Positions 7,912-14,952 of a stretch of 27,179 bases of DNA are shown piece after piece. The translations under genes were made by a program, and so were the position numbers. Source of the stretch: CAZTZL01 sp964537715 (GTDB lineage Bacteria > Zhuqueibacterota > QNDG01 > DSAB01); the NCBI GenBank assembly GCA_964537715.1, contig CAZIAH010000055.1, forward strand, positions 1-27,179, in the 5' to 3' direction. The notes beneath the pieces were generated by a model. It had not been told where the DNA came from. It did not search any database and worked only from the letters and a program-made list of their open reading frames with translations. Each line of letters opens with the position of its first letter. Positions within the stretch are counted from its first letter, which is position 1.

Positions 7912-8574
7912 TCATTCAATCGAAGAATGAAGCATTTTTTTTAGCTCAGGAATAAACACAGAACTTTGAAATGCCGGATTATTGATAATCGCTTCTATTT
8001 TCTCCTTTTTCAATTCCGGCTTCTGCTCCTCCAGTGCCCTCGTTGCCAGCACACCCACCGCAACGTCTACATTCTCCCGGGAGACAGCCTCTTTTTTAAT
8101 CCAACCTTTTTTCTTTCGCTCGGCTCCGACCACTTTAATCCAATCATTCTCTGTTTGTTCGACGGCCACCATCTCCATGGGTTCAAAAGTCTGTTCTATT
8201 CCCGTTAATATATCAGGACGTCGATAAATACCCGCCTGTTTAATAATCACAGATGGTTTTGCATCAGTAGCGATCACATATTGGGATGCCCAACCTGTAG
8301 TACTGTCCGAAAGCTGGATTTTGTAATATCCCCGGTTTCGATCACTCGAATCAACAGCCGTTATACCCAACCAGATTACCTCTTCTCCAAGAGAAAGTGA
8401 CGACAACCATTTGCCGTCTTTTGAGGGAGCTGCACGGACTGCCCCCTTGTCCCAAATGCAGACAGAAGGGATCGCTTTGATCTCTTCCTGGACGATTTCC
8501 GTTTTTTTCTGCCCTTGACAGCCAAACAAAATCATTAAAACAAGCTCTGATAAAACGAATAATTTCTTCATCAT
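7912..8574 (-). CDS. Lipoprotein with bacterial SH3-like domain(s)
   Basis: The product is 220 aa. A lipoprotein signal peptide ends in 'LMILFGC', with the lipidated Cys at 19, so it should be anchored to a membrane outside the cytoplasm. Residues ~38-100 ('AVRAAPSKDGKWLSSLSLGEEVIWLG...YYKIQLSDSTTGWASQYVI') have the pattern of an SH3b domain, and ~108-165 ('AGIYRRPDI...MVAVEQTENDWIKVV...KKGWIKKE') look like a second one. Such domains often bind peptidoglycan or protein partners. The C-terminus is a charged helix. AGGAGG lies 5 and 8 bases before two adjacent ATGs; either may be used. It sits upstream of parAB and may share their transcript. The exact role is unknown. Confidence 0.75.
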   Translation of the reverse strand: MMKKLFVLSELVLMILFGCQGQKKTEIVQEEIKAIPSVCIWDKGAVRAAPSKDGKWLSSLSLGEEVIWLGITAVDSSDRNRGYYKIQLSDSTTGWASQYVIATDAKPSVIIKQAGIYRRPDILTGIEQTFEPMEMVAVEQTENDWIKVVGAERKKKGWIKKEAVSRENVDVAVGVLATRALEEQKPELKKEKIEAIINNPAFQSSVFIPELKKMLHSSIE

Positions 8575-8619
8575 GCTTCCCTCCTCTTGGTTTTAAACAT
8601 ACAAAAATGAGATTCGATT

Positions 8620-9387
8620 CTATATGCCCGTTTCGTCCAATATGCTAAAAACCGTTTCCGCAATAACATAGAGCGAAACAATATCTGATTGCTGGTCCGG
8701 TATCAGGGTCTGCTTGATGAACAGCTCGCCTGTCTTCCGGGTAGCCACCACTCCCTTGGGTTTCAATCCAATGAGAGCGATCAGACCGGATTCGTCTTCA
8801 AATGAGAAACCGTCTTTATTGGCAATGGATTGATACTCGAGTTTCAAATTCTTTCCATGAAATAACGTTTCAACGAGCACATTTGAAAATCCGGGCTTGT
8901 TCACAGTAAACTTTCCGGTGTCATTTCCATCTTCAGAAATCAAAAATTCAATGGGATAAACCTTTTCCCCGGATTCAAAACTTGAGCTTGCCTTTTCTTC
9001 CTTGGATCGATAAAAGGTAATTTCTCCGGTGACATCGTAGGTTTTATGATCCAGCGGATTGGCCACTGAAAAATAATAAGTCGATATTTCTTTCGTATGA
9101 ACGAGATCTTTTTTTGAGGTCGTTTTTCGTCCGAGCAGACTGACGTCTGTTAACGGGGAGCCGACTTGGGGCCGAATTTCATAAACCGAACCCGATTGGG
9201 GATCTTCTAAAATAAAATGATTGAATACAGAGGAACGATGGGATAAAGGACTGGTAATCACATAACGAATCGCATTTTTCTCGAAATCGGGATTTTCTTT
9301 CAGCTTGGCTTCCTTTAAACTGGTGCAGGAAAACAGACAACATAGGAAAAACAGACAAATGAAAAACAAGATAGCATACTTTCTCAT
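8620..9387 (-). CDS. Hypothetical lipoprotein, beta-rich
   Basis: The product is 255 aa. A long hydrophobic signal runs to 'CLFSC', placing the lipidated Cys at 21. The mature part is beta-strand-rich, with segments such as 'RYVITSPLSHRSSVFNHFILED', 'STYYFSVANPLDHKTYDVTGEITFYR' and 'EFLISEDGNDTGKFTVNKPG', and no motif I recognise. GGAGGT sits 7 bases before the ATG. It lies 45 bases before the SH3 lipoprotein gene on the same strand, so the two may be cotranscribed and act together at the cell surface. I cannot assign a function. Confidence 0.7.
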   Translation of the reverse strand: MRKYAILFFICLFFLCCLFSCTSLKEAKLKENPDFEKNAIRYVITSPLSHRSSVFNHFILEDPQSGSVYEIRPQVGSPLTDVSLLGRKTTSKKDLVHTKEISTYYFSVANPLDHKTYDVTGEITFYRSKEEKASSSFESGEKVYPIEFLISEDGNDTGKFTVNKPGFSNVLVETLFHGKNLKLEYQSIANKDGFSFEDESGLIALIGLKPKGVVATRKTGELFIKQTLIPDQQSDIVSLYVIAETVFSILDETGI

Positions 9388-9535
9388 ATTTCAACCTCCC
9401 ATGATTATTGAAAGATGAACAGCAGAGTTCTTCAATAGATAAAAAATCACAGTGAAAAAAGCAAGAACTTTCCAAAGTTCGATAAATCCATACGACTAAA
9501 TTTTTGCATAGATATTGAAAGAAACATTCAAAAAA

Positions 9536-9559
9536 AAAGACACCCTGCAAGGTGTCTTT
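9536..9559 (-). terminator. Rho-independent terminator of rpmB
   Basis: Read on the minus strand: GACACC, loop TTGCAG, GGTGTC, extended by three A-T pairs, followed by a run of T residues. It lies just past the rpmB stop and correctly oriented for that gene. Confidence 0.9.
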
Positions 9560-9584
9560 CAGTAAAACTATTCAATTGGGAATA

Positions 9585-9776
9585 TCACGCCTGCTTTTCA
9601 ACCGCTCCCGAACGAATACATCGCGTACACACTTTCATTTTTTTCGGTGTACCATCTATTTTAACCCGTACGGTTTGTAGATTGGGAAGCCAGCGACGCC
9701 TGGTCAGATTGTGCGCGTGGCTGATTTTATTTCCGACAACGGGACCTTTTCCGCATATGTCACATTTCCGTGCCAT
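9585..9776 (-). CDS. rpmB: 50S ribosomal protein L28, zinc-ribbon form
   Basis: The product is 63 aa, with the L28 signature 'GNKISHAHNLTRRRWLPNLQ' followed by 'VCTRC'. Cys5/Cys8 (CDIC) and Cys50/Cys53 (CTRC) form the four-Cys zinc ribbon, so this is the zinc-containing (C+) paralogue type. The start is the second of two Met codons (ATG at 9776), because AGAGG sits at the right distance from it while overlapping the first ATG. It is a single-gene unit with its own promoter and terminator, flanked by a divergent dusB. Confidence 0.96.
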   Translation of the reverse strand: MARKCDICGKGPVVGNKISHAHNLTRRRWLPNLQTVRVKIDGTPKKMKVCTRCIRSGAVEKQA

Positions 9777-9823
9777 AACCATCCTCTGTTATTCTAAATG
9801 TTTAGCCAATTTTCAGGACATTC

Positions 9824-9852
9824 ATTATACAAAAAATTAATCAAAAAAGCAA
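9824..9852 (-). promoter_or_regulatory. Sigma70-type promoter of rpmB
   Basis: On the minus strand: -35 TTGCTT (9852-9847), a 17-base spacer, and a perfect -10 TATAAT (9829-9824). The predicted start near 9817 leaves a leader of about 40 bases before the rpmB ATG. Confidence 0.75.
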
Positions 9853-9988
9853 TAGTTTCGTACAAATCTTCTGTCCTATTTCTATTTCGGATTGATCAAA
9901 GTAGTACCGACCATAAAAACCGGCAACTTTATACATTAAGAAAAAACTTGCACGCTCCGTTTTTAAATAATACATTGAATCTGATCAG

Positions 9989-10028
9989 CGCTCGCTTACT
10001 CCGAGGCTTACCTCGGAGTAAGCGAGCG
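9989..10028. repeat. Perfect 18-bp palindrome with 4-base loop
   Basis: Arms CGCTCGCTTACTCCGAGG (9989-10006) and its exact complement (10011-10028), loop CTTA. It lies in the rpmB-dusB spacer. No T-run follows, so it is not a standard terminator; a REP-like or recombination-associated repeat is more likely. Confidence 0.9.
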
Positions 10029-10053
10029 AATATAATAACTTTTTCTTGCAGAT

Positions 10054-10105
10054 GAAGATTCCCCGCTGCTTGCCCGCCAGGGGCGGGCTTGCGGTGGGGA
10101 GCTTC
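10054..10105. repeat. GC-rich imperfect palindrome at the dusB start
   Basis: The left arm (10054-10078) runs GAAG...CCCCGC...GCCCGCC and the right arm (10082-10105) is its near complement, with loop AGG. The right arm contains the only ribosome-binding-like GGGGAG of dusB, so the fold could hide it in the mRNA. Confidence 0.8.
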
Positions 10106-10112
10106 AATTACT

Positions 10113-11090
10113 TTGAAACTTTGCAATACACATTTTGCAGGAAGAGCAATGCTGGCTCCAATGGCCGGTGTGGCGGACAGCGCCTTCAGACTGATCTGTA
10201 AAAAGTGGGGCGCTTCGTGTGTTTTTACCGAATTGATCAGCGCCAACGCTCTGATCCGGAACAGTGAGAAAACGTTCCGTCTCATGAAGTTTTTGGAAAA
10301 AGAGCGCCCCATCGCCATCCAGCTTTTCGGAAACGATCCCGAAATCCTGGCACAAGCAGTTCGCATTGCTGAAACACTGAGACCCGACTGGATCGATCTC
10401 AATTTCGGCTGCCCTTCCAAACGGGTGGTGAAAAACGGATCCGGCTCGGCCCTTTTAAAAAATCTTTCTGGATTGGAAGCAATCGTTTGCGCGGCGAGAA
10501 AAGCCACCTCTCTTCCAGTCTCCGCAAAAATCCGGAGCGGCTGGGACAGTGATCATATCGTTGCCGTGGAAGCAGCCAAAATCGTCGAAGCCGAAGGCTG
10601 TTGCGCCGTAACAGTGCATGGACGCACCCGGCAGATGGGATTCAAAGGCAAATCGGACTGGACCGTCATCCGGAATGTAAAGGAGTCCGTTTCCATCCCT
10701 GTCATCGGCAATGGAGACATCCTCTCCGCCGAAGACGGCATGCGAATGATCGAAGAAACCGGCTGCGATTTCGTCATGATCGGAAGAGGTGCTTACGGAC
10801 GTCCGTGGATATTCAATCAGTTTGAATATTATTTTAAAACGGGAATTCAGATTCCGGATCCTTCGTTTGCAAAACGGATCGATCACTGCATCGAACATTA
10901 TAAACTGGCGTTGAAAACAATCGGTCGGGAACGCTGTGTCCGGGAAATGCGCAAACACATCGGCTGGTATCTAAAAGACATGCCCGATTGTGCAAAGGTG
11001 AAACAGGAGATTTTCAGGATGGCCGATCCGAAAGCCGTTCTCCTCCGGCTCCGCCAGTTTCAGAAACAAGCGCATGAATCAGCAGATTAA
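10113..11090 (+). CDS. dusB: tRNA-dihydrouridine synthase, DusB-like
   Basis: The product is 325 aa from TTG at 10113. It is a flavin-dependent enzyme that reduces uridines in the tRNA D-loop with NADPH. The TIM-barrel motifs are in order: 'MLAPMAGVADSAFR' (FMN binding, 13-26), 'LNFGCPSKRVVKNGSG' with catalytic Cys100, 'VHGRTRQMGFKGKSDW', 'VIGNGDI' and 'IGRGAYGRPWIF'. The downstream helical domain ('REMRKHIGWYLKDMPDCAKVKQEI') is typical of DusB. The start is uncertain: no ATG occurs before the APMAG motif except the one inside it. TTG at 10113 lies 11 bases after GGGGAG; TTG at 10089 lies inside a palindrome. The gene diverges from rpmB. Confidence 0.93.
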   Translation: MKLCNTHFAGRAMLAPMAGVADSAFRLICKKWGASCVFTELISANALIRNSEKTFRLMKFLEKERPIAIQLFGNDPEILAQAVRIAETLRPDWIDLNFGCPSKRVVKNGSGSALLKNLSGLEAIVCAARKATSLPVSAKIRSGWDSDHIVAVEAAKIVEAEGCCAVTVHGRTRQMGFKGKSDWTVIRNVKESVSIPVIGNGDILSAEDGMRMIEETGCDFVMIGRGAYGRPWIFNQFEYYFKTGIQIPDPSFAKRIDHCIEHYKLALKTIGRERCVREMRKHIGWYLKDMPDCAKVKQEIFRMADPKAVLLRLRQFQKQAHESAD

Positions 11091-11277
11091 GACAAGATCA
11101 AAATAACCGATTAACATCATCCTATTTTTTTCGTATATTATACTCGTATATGATTCCTGTATTTTTTATATTAAATACGATGCTCCATGTTCAAAGTTCA
11201 ATGTTCATTGATCCGTGTTATTCGTTACCTGGAGTTTTCAATGAATCATTTCGAATTTTAAAACCAAGGAGACAGCC

Positions 11278-12627
11278 ATGAAACGAATCTGTTTAATCCT
11301 CTCTTTTTTCCTGATCACAATCGGATCGGTTTTAGGTCAGTGGTCCGGTTATACGACCGATCAGGGCAGTGAATTGGATGGCGGAATCGGCATGACCTGG
11401 ATCGACGATCAGGCCTACTATACCATCAGTTTCCAGCCGGATATCAGCATCGGCAAGTTGGGTTTCGGACTCGGTCTCAATCTGCTCTACAATACCGAAA
11501 CCGGAAAAATTCGAACCGAGGATTGGGATTCGAACTACGACTACGCGCGAATCATCCGCTACATCCGGTACGGCCACAAGGGAGACACATTTTACACGCG
11601 TGTCGGTGCGCTGGACGCGGCCCGCCTCGGCCACGGATTCATTCTCAACTATTACAACAATCAGGTCAACTACGACGAACGGAAAATCGGCCTGACACTG
11701 GATATCGACTTCGGAAAATACGGATTCGAATCATTAACCAGTAACCTGGGACGTCTCGAATTGATCGGCGGAAGAGCCTATTACCGGCCGCTCTATTCCA
11801 GCCCCGTTCCGGTGCTTCGTTATCTGGGTATCGGAGCGAGTCTGGTTACGGATCAGGACCCCGATTCACGGAAAAGCACGGGTGAAAAAACCACGGTCTG
11901 GGGAGTAGATGTCGAACTCCCTTTGATCAAATCCAATATGCTGAAAATGATTCTCTATGCGGACCATGCGAACATTGCCAGCTACGGAAGCGGTCAGGCC
12001 GTCGGCCTTGGTACGGATTTCAGCGCCCTGTTCGGCCTTCTCAACGTCTCGGTTAATTTTGAAAGACGTTATCTCGGATAAGAGTTCATCGGGTGCTACT
12101 ACGGCAGGTTTTACGAAATCTTGAGATACACCACGATCAGCGAACTGGCCGATTTTTACGAATCCCTGGGCGGAGATGCGGAAAGTATCCCCGAAAAATA
12201 CCTCCCGATCACAGAAGATGTCCGCGTCACACAGGAAGCGCTTCTCCCCATGATGAACAAGAAGCGCCAGGGCTGGTACGGAGGTCTGTACGTCGATCTG
12301 ATCCACATTGTCCAAGCGCTGGGTACGTTTGAGATGATGGACAATGTAAACAACAGCGGCATCCTTCATGTCGGAGCGGGACTTTCCCAGTCCATTCCAC
12401 TCGTGGACATCGATGCCTCGTACGACAAACGCGGCATCGGCACGTTCAAGGACATCCGCACGCTCGACTACCGCTCTGTGGCCCGCGTAGGCATCGGATA
12501 CAAACTCAAGCCCTATCTTCTGCTCTATCTGGATTACATCTGGAGCTTTGTCTGGGATGAAGAAAATCAAAATTACAAACCCCAGGAGCGTTTCCAGCCG
12601 CGGCTCGCCTTCCGCTATAGTTTTTAA
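11278..12627 (+). pseudogene. Outer-membrane beta-barrel-like protein gene interrupted by an in-frame TAA
   Basis: AAGGAG precedes the ATG, and a signal peptide ends 'IGSVLG' with Gln at the cleavage site. The mature part is made of alternating strands and Gly/Asp/Asn turns ('YTISFQPDISIGKLGFGLGLNLLYNTETG', 'DTFYTRVGALDAARLGHGFILNYYNN') and ends 'FQPRLAFRYSF', a barrel-type C-terminal Phe. The first open part stops at TAA 12079-12081, but the same frame stays open for 181 more codons to 12627 with the same strand-turn texture, and no ribosome site precedes that second part. One base change explains the break. It may be a true nonsense mutation, an assembly error or, less likely, readthrough. 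An intact product would be 449 aa. Confidence 0.8.
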
Positions 12628-12645
12628 ATCATGGATCATCCAAAT

Positions 12646-12799
12646 GGGGCTGAATCAAAAGCTTATATTGGGTCATCCCGAGCGGAGTCGAGGGATGTTA
12701 ACTCTTTAAAAATCAGCATGTCTCGACGGAGTTTATCCTGAGCTTGCCGAAGGGCTCGACATGACATTCAATGCTTTTTGGGACTTTTGATACAGCCCC
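12646..12799. mobile_element. MITE-like element with terminal inverted repeats
   Basis: The left end GGGGCTGAATCAAAAGC (12646-12662) matches the complement of the right end ACTTTTGATACAGCCCC (12783-12799) with two mismatches. Inside are two nested palindromes: CATCCC...GGGATG (12674-12697) and CATGTC...GACATG (12718-12763). There is no coding capacity and I see no clear target duplication. It lies between a decayed barrel gene and a decayed two-gene cassette. Confidence 0.65.
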
Positions 12800-12815
12800 C
12801 GTTTTTCTATTCATA

Positions 12816-12900
12816 CAATTTCAAAATTTCACTTGATACTTATCGATAATTTTCATACTTTTTTTAAAATTTCACATCCTGGATATTCCTGTTTTATAAT
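12816..12900 (+). repeat. AT-rich leader repeat, copy A (upstream of the 62-aa gene)
   Basis: Shares ACTTGATA, then CATCC exactly 44 bases on, then TTTATAA, with copy B at 13249-13332; most positions between them also match. TTGATA followed 17 bases later by TACTTT could serve as a promoter in this copy (TTGATA/17/TATTTT in copy B). Confidence 0.6.
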
Positions 12901-12944
12901 AATCTCGTATTATACAGACCTGTGGAAATTAAAGGATAATTGCT

Positions 12945-13133
12945 ATGATAAAAAAGGTAGCCAAAGTAAAAAAACTAAATGATAAAGATTTCATTTTGGA
13001 TGATCTAAATTATTGGTTGAGTAAATCACATGAAGAAAGAGTCGCTGCGGTAGATTATTTAAGGAGCCAATTTCATGGAAGTTCAGCAAGACTTCAAAGA
13101 GTTGCTCGAGTTATTCAACGTTCACAAAGTTAA
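12945..13133 (+). CDS. Small conserved protein, partner of a nucleotidyltransferase-like gene
   Basis: The product is 62 aa, with AAAGGA 8 bases before the ATG. It ends 'ARLQRVARVIQRSQS' and holds 'LNYWLSKSHEERVAAVDYLRSQFHG'. From memory, proteins of this pattern are common in environmental bacteria just upstream of, and overlapping, a nucleotidyltransferase-like gene (AbiEii/DUF6036 type), suggesting a toxin-antitoxin-like or regulatory pairing. Here the partner survives only as two fragments that begin inside this gene. The gene itself looks intact. Function unknown; the pairing is remembered family knowledge, not a search result. Confidence 0.6.
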   Translation: MIKKVAKVKKLNDKDFILDDLNYWLSKSHEERVAAVDYLRSQFHGSSARLQRVARVIQRSQS

Positions 13134-13204
13134 ATATCAAGAATAAACGAGCTTCCGGCAGAAAAAAAGACCTTGCTGACCTGGAAGCGCTCGGCGAAGA
13201 ATAA
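13075..13204 (+). pseudogene. Internally deleted nucleotidyltransferase-like gene
   Basis: ATG at 13075, with AAGGAG 8 bases upstream, overlaps the end of the 62-aa gene and starts MEVQQDFKELLELFNVHKVK, the usual N-terminus of AbiEii/DUF6036-type nucleotidyltransferases, then stops after 23 codons. In another frame from 13142 the typical C-terminus follows at once, 'NKRASGRKKDLADLEALGEE' and TAA. The middle, including the GG and DxD catalytic region, is missing, and the two ends are out of frame. I read this as a deletion of roughly a hundred codons. Confidence 0.65.
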
Positions 13205-13248
13205 CCGGATCGCTCTGGATTGAAAAATCCAAAATATTTTTTTTCTTA

Positions 13249-13332
13249 TAATTTTAAAATTTTACTTGATAATCACTCAAAATTTTTATATTTTCGTAAT
13301 AATTCTGCATCCAAGATTCTGCCGTTTATAAA
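13249..13332 (+). repeat. AT-rich leader repeat, copy B (upstream of intI)
   Basis: Diverged direct copy of 12816-12900 with identical spacing between the shared ACTTGATA (13264) and CATCC (13308). It directly precedes the intI start and may hold its promoter: TTGATA, 17 bases, TATTTT. Confidence 0.6.
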
Positions 13333-13357
13333 ATTTCAAATCAACAGAAATGAAATC

Positions 13358-14380
13358 ATGGAAACGATTTCAAGAATAATTCCATTTCATATTGATTCCA
13401 GGAAAAATGACAATATTATTACCAAACCGCCCAGACTGCTCGATCAGGTACGGCATGCCCTGAGAACAAGGCATTACAGCTATGCCACCGAGAAATCCTA
13501 CATCGGGTGGATTAAACACTTCATTTATTTTCACAACATCACACATCCGAAAGACTTGGACGAAGAAGCGATCAGCCGGTTCCTCACGTATCTGGCCGTA
13601 CAAAGAAAAGTTTCCTCCTCAACCCAGAATCAAGCCTTATGCGCCATTGTTTTTTTATACAAAGAAGTACTGAAAAAGGATATTGGAGATCTTAATTTAA
13701 TATGGGCAAAAAAGCATAAACGTATTCCAGTCGTATTAACACGAGAAGAAGTAAGGGCACTATTTAAACAACTCTCAGGTACTTACTGGATCATGGCAAT
13801 GCTTTTATATGGAGCAGGTCTTCGATTGAAAGAAGTCTTAAATCTCAGGGTAAAGGATATCGATTTTAATTATAATCAGATAATTATCCGCGATACCAAG
13901 GGCAGAGAAGACAGAGTAGTGCCTTTATCTCAAAAAGTAAAGGCTCCACTTCAACAATATCTAAAAAAAGTGAAAAATCTTCATAATAAGGATCTAAGGG
14001 AAGGATTTGGGAGTGTATACCTTCCCGATGCATTAGAGAGAAAGTATCCGAATGCAGCACAAGAATGGATATGGCAGTATGTTTTTCCAGCTCATTATAT
14101 TTCTACTGATCCAAGGTCCGGTATTAGACGCAGACACCATTTGTATGATTCAGTACTGCAAAAGGTTATTAAAAATGCAGTCAGAAAAGCTGGAATTCAG
14201 AAGAGAGGAACATGTCACACATTAAGGCATTCATTTGCTACACATCTTTTAGAAGATGGCTATGACATAAGAACAATCCAGGAATTACTTGGCCACAAGC
14301 ATTTAGAAACCACCATGATTTATACGCACGTTGTAAAGCAAGGAGCACTCGGAATTAAAAGTCCAGCAGACAACTTATGA
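13358..14380 (+). CDS. intI: Integron integrase (IntI-type tyrosine recombinase)
   Basis: The product is 340 aa from ATG at 13358; the open frame reaches back to 13220, but that part translates an AT-rich leader. The N-terminal core-binding domain (~27-115) has 'HALRTRHYSYATEKSYIGWIKHFI' and 'STQNQALCAIVFLYKEVL', both typical of integron integrases. Catalytic residues are Arg156 (GAGLR), Lys181, His287 and Arg290 (CHTLRHSF), His313 (LLGHK) and Tyr322 (MIYTH), all present. The IntI-specific insert between the core motifs is intact (~219-246, 'VYLPDALERKYPNAAQEW'); it binds the flipped-out bases of folded attC DNA and is absent from XerC/XerD and phage integrases. The gene should be functional. 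The first third is richer in G+C than the rest. Confidence 0.95.
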   Translation: METISRIIPFHIDSRKNDNIITKPPRLLDQVRHALRTRHYSYATEKSYIGWIKHFIYFHNITHPKDLDEEAISRFLTYLAVQRKVSSSTQNQALCAIVFLYKEVLKKDIGDLNLIWAKKHKRIPVVLTREEVRALFKQLSGTYWIMAMLLYGAGLRLKEVLNLRVKDIDFNYNQIIIRDTKGREDRVVPLSQKVKAPLQQYLKKVKNLHNKDLREGFGSVYLPDALERKYPNAAQEWIWQYVFPAHYISTDPRSGIRRRHHLYDSVLQKVIKNAVRKAGIQKRGTCHTLRHSFATHLLEDGYDIRTIQELLGHKHLETTMIYTHVVKQGALGIKSPADNL

Positions 14381-14396
14381 GGTATACTATAAATAA

Positions 14397-14759
14397 ATGA
14401 ATTACCAAATGATAAAAACAGGAAAAACATTGAAACCAGGTCAGCCAGGTGCTCAAAAATGGAAAGGAAAGTTTGGAGATAAATTACTTTATGTTAGATA
14501 TAGATATGATCAAAACAACAAAACAAAGATAACAACCGTTGAAATCATTGTTGACAAACAACCAATTACGAAAAGAAAAAACCAAATACCGAAGAATAAA
14601 AAAATGAATTTAAAAGTATTACCTGAAGAAAGGTACATTAGAAATATGATAAAATCGGTTGGTGGACTTTGGAATCCTAAGAAACAATTATGGGAGCTGC
14701 CTTATAAAGAAATAGATGCATTAGGTCTAAATAGTAGAATTGTGGATGATGAAAAATAA
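14397..14759 (+). CDS. Conserved small protein next to the integrase
   Basis: The product is 120 aa and starts 16 bases after the intI stop, with GAGGT at the intI stop as possible ribosome site. It opens 'MIKTGKTLKPGQPGAQKWKGKFGDKLLYVRYRYDQNNK', a strand-rich N-terminal part, and ends with a short module 'RNMIKSVGGLWNPKKQLWELPYKEIDALGL'. I recall this two-part protein as widespread beside recombinases and transposases in environmental bacteria; the second module looks like a small DNA- or ligand-binding fold. No attC separates it from intI, so it belongs to the integron platform rather than to a cassette. It may be an accessory recombination factor, but that is only inference from position. 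Confidence 0.7.
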   Translation: MNYQMIKTGKTLKPGQPGAQKWKGKFGDKLLYVRYRYDQNNKTKITTVEIIVDKQPITKRKNQIPKNKKMNLKVLPEERYIRNMIKSVGGLWNPKKQLWELPYKEIDALGLNSRIVDDEK

Positions 14760-14778
14760 ATTTGTTGATTGAAAGTAA

Positions 14779-14867
14779 TTCCTTATATTAGGAATAATCA
14801 ACTTCCTTATATAAGGAATAACCGAAAAATGTTCCTTATTTGAGGTATTTTTTCCTTATATTAGGAA
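14779..14867. repeat. Four palindromic 16-bp iterons, TTCCTTATATnAGGAA type
   Basis: Copies at 14779-14794 (TTCCTTATATTAGGAA), 14803-14818 (TTCCTTATATAAGGAA, perfect palindrome), 14832-14847 (TTCCTTATTTGAGGTA, degenerate) and 14852-14867 (identical to the first). Start-to-start distances are 24, 29 and 20 bases. They lie between the integron platform and the candidate attI, where a cassette promoter or accessory integrase sites would be expected. They probably bind a dimeric protein. Confidence 0.8.
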
Positions 14868-14888
14868 TCGGAAATTTGATGTGGTGTG

Positions 14889-14909
14889 GAATATAAACTT
14901 ATGTTAGCT
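14889..14909 (+). other. Candidate attI (insertion point of the cassette array)
   Basis: TAAACTTATGTTAGCT resembles the L-R arrangement of attI1 (TAAAACAAAGTTAGGC), with the GTTAG core at 14903. It lies after the last platform gene and before the first cassette gene. There is no experimental or comparative support, so it is only a position to test. Confidence 0.4.
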
Positions 14910-14952
14910 GTATACTAAAAAATAATATTTTATTTAACTGATGGAGGTAAAA

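Noticed and set aside
11866..12639. A 257-codon open frame on the minus strand across the barrel gene.
   Set aside because: Low-quality protein with no motif; the plus strand has signal peptide, ribosome site and barrel texture. It is open through the TAA only by chance.
13358..14380. Integrase considered as XerC/XerD or phage integrase.
   Set aside because: The IntI-specific insert with 'YLPDALERKYPNAAQEW' is present and attC-like sites follow, which Xer and phage enzymes lack.
14779..14867. Repeats considered as a short CRISPR array.
   Set aside because: Repeats are 16-bp palindromes with 4-13-base gaps; spacers are far too short and unequal, and no cas gene is near.
14871..14940. Cassette promoter sought near the candidate attI (for example TATACT at 14911).
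   Set aside because: No -35 sequence at an acceptable distance; not reported as a feature.
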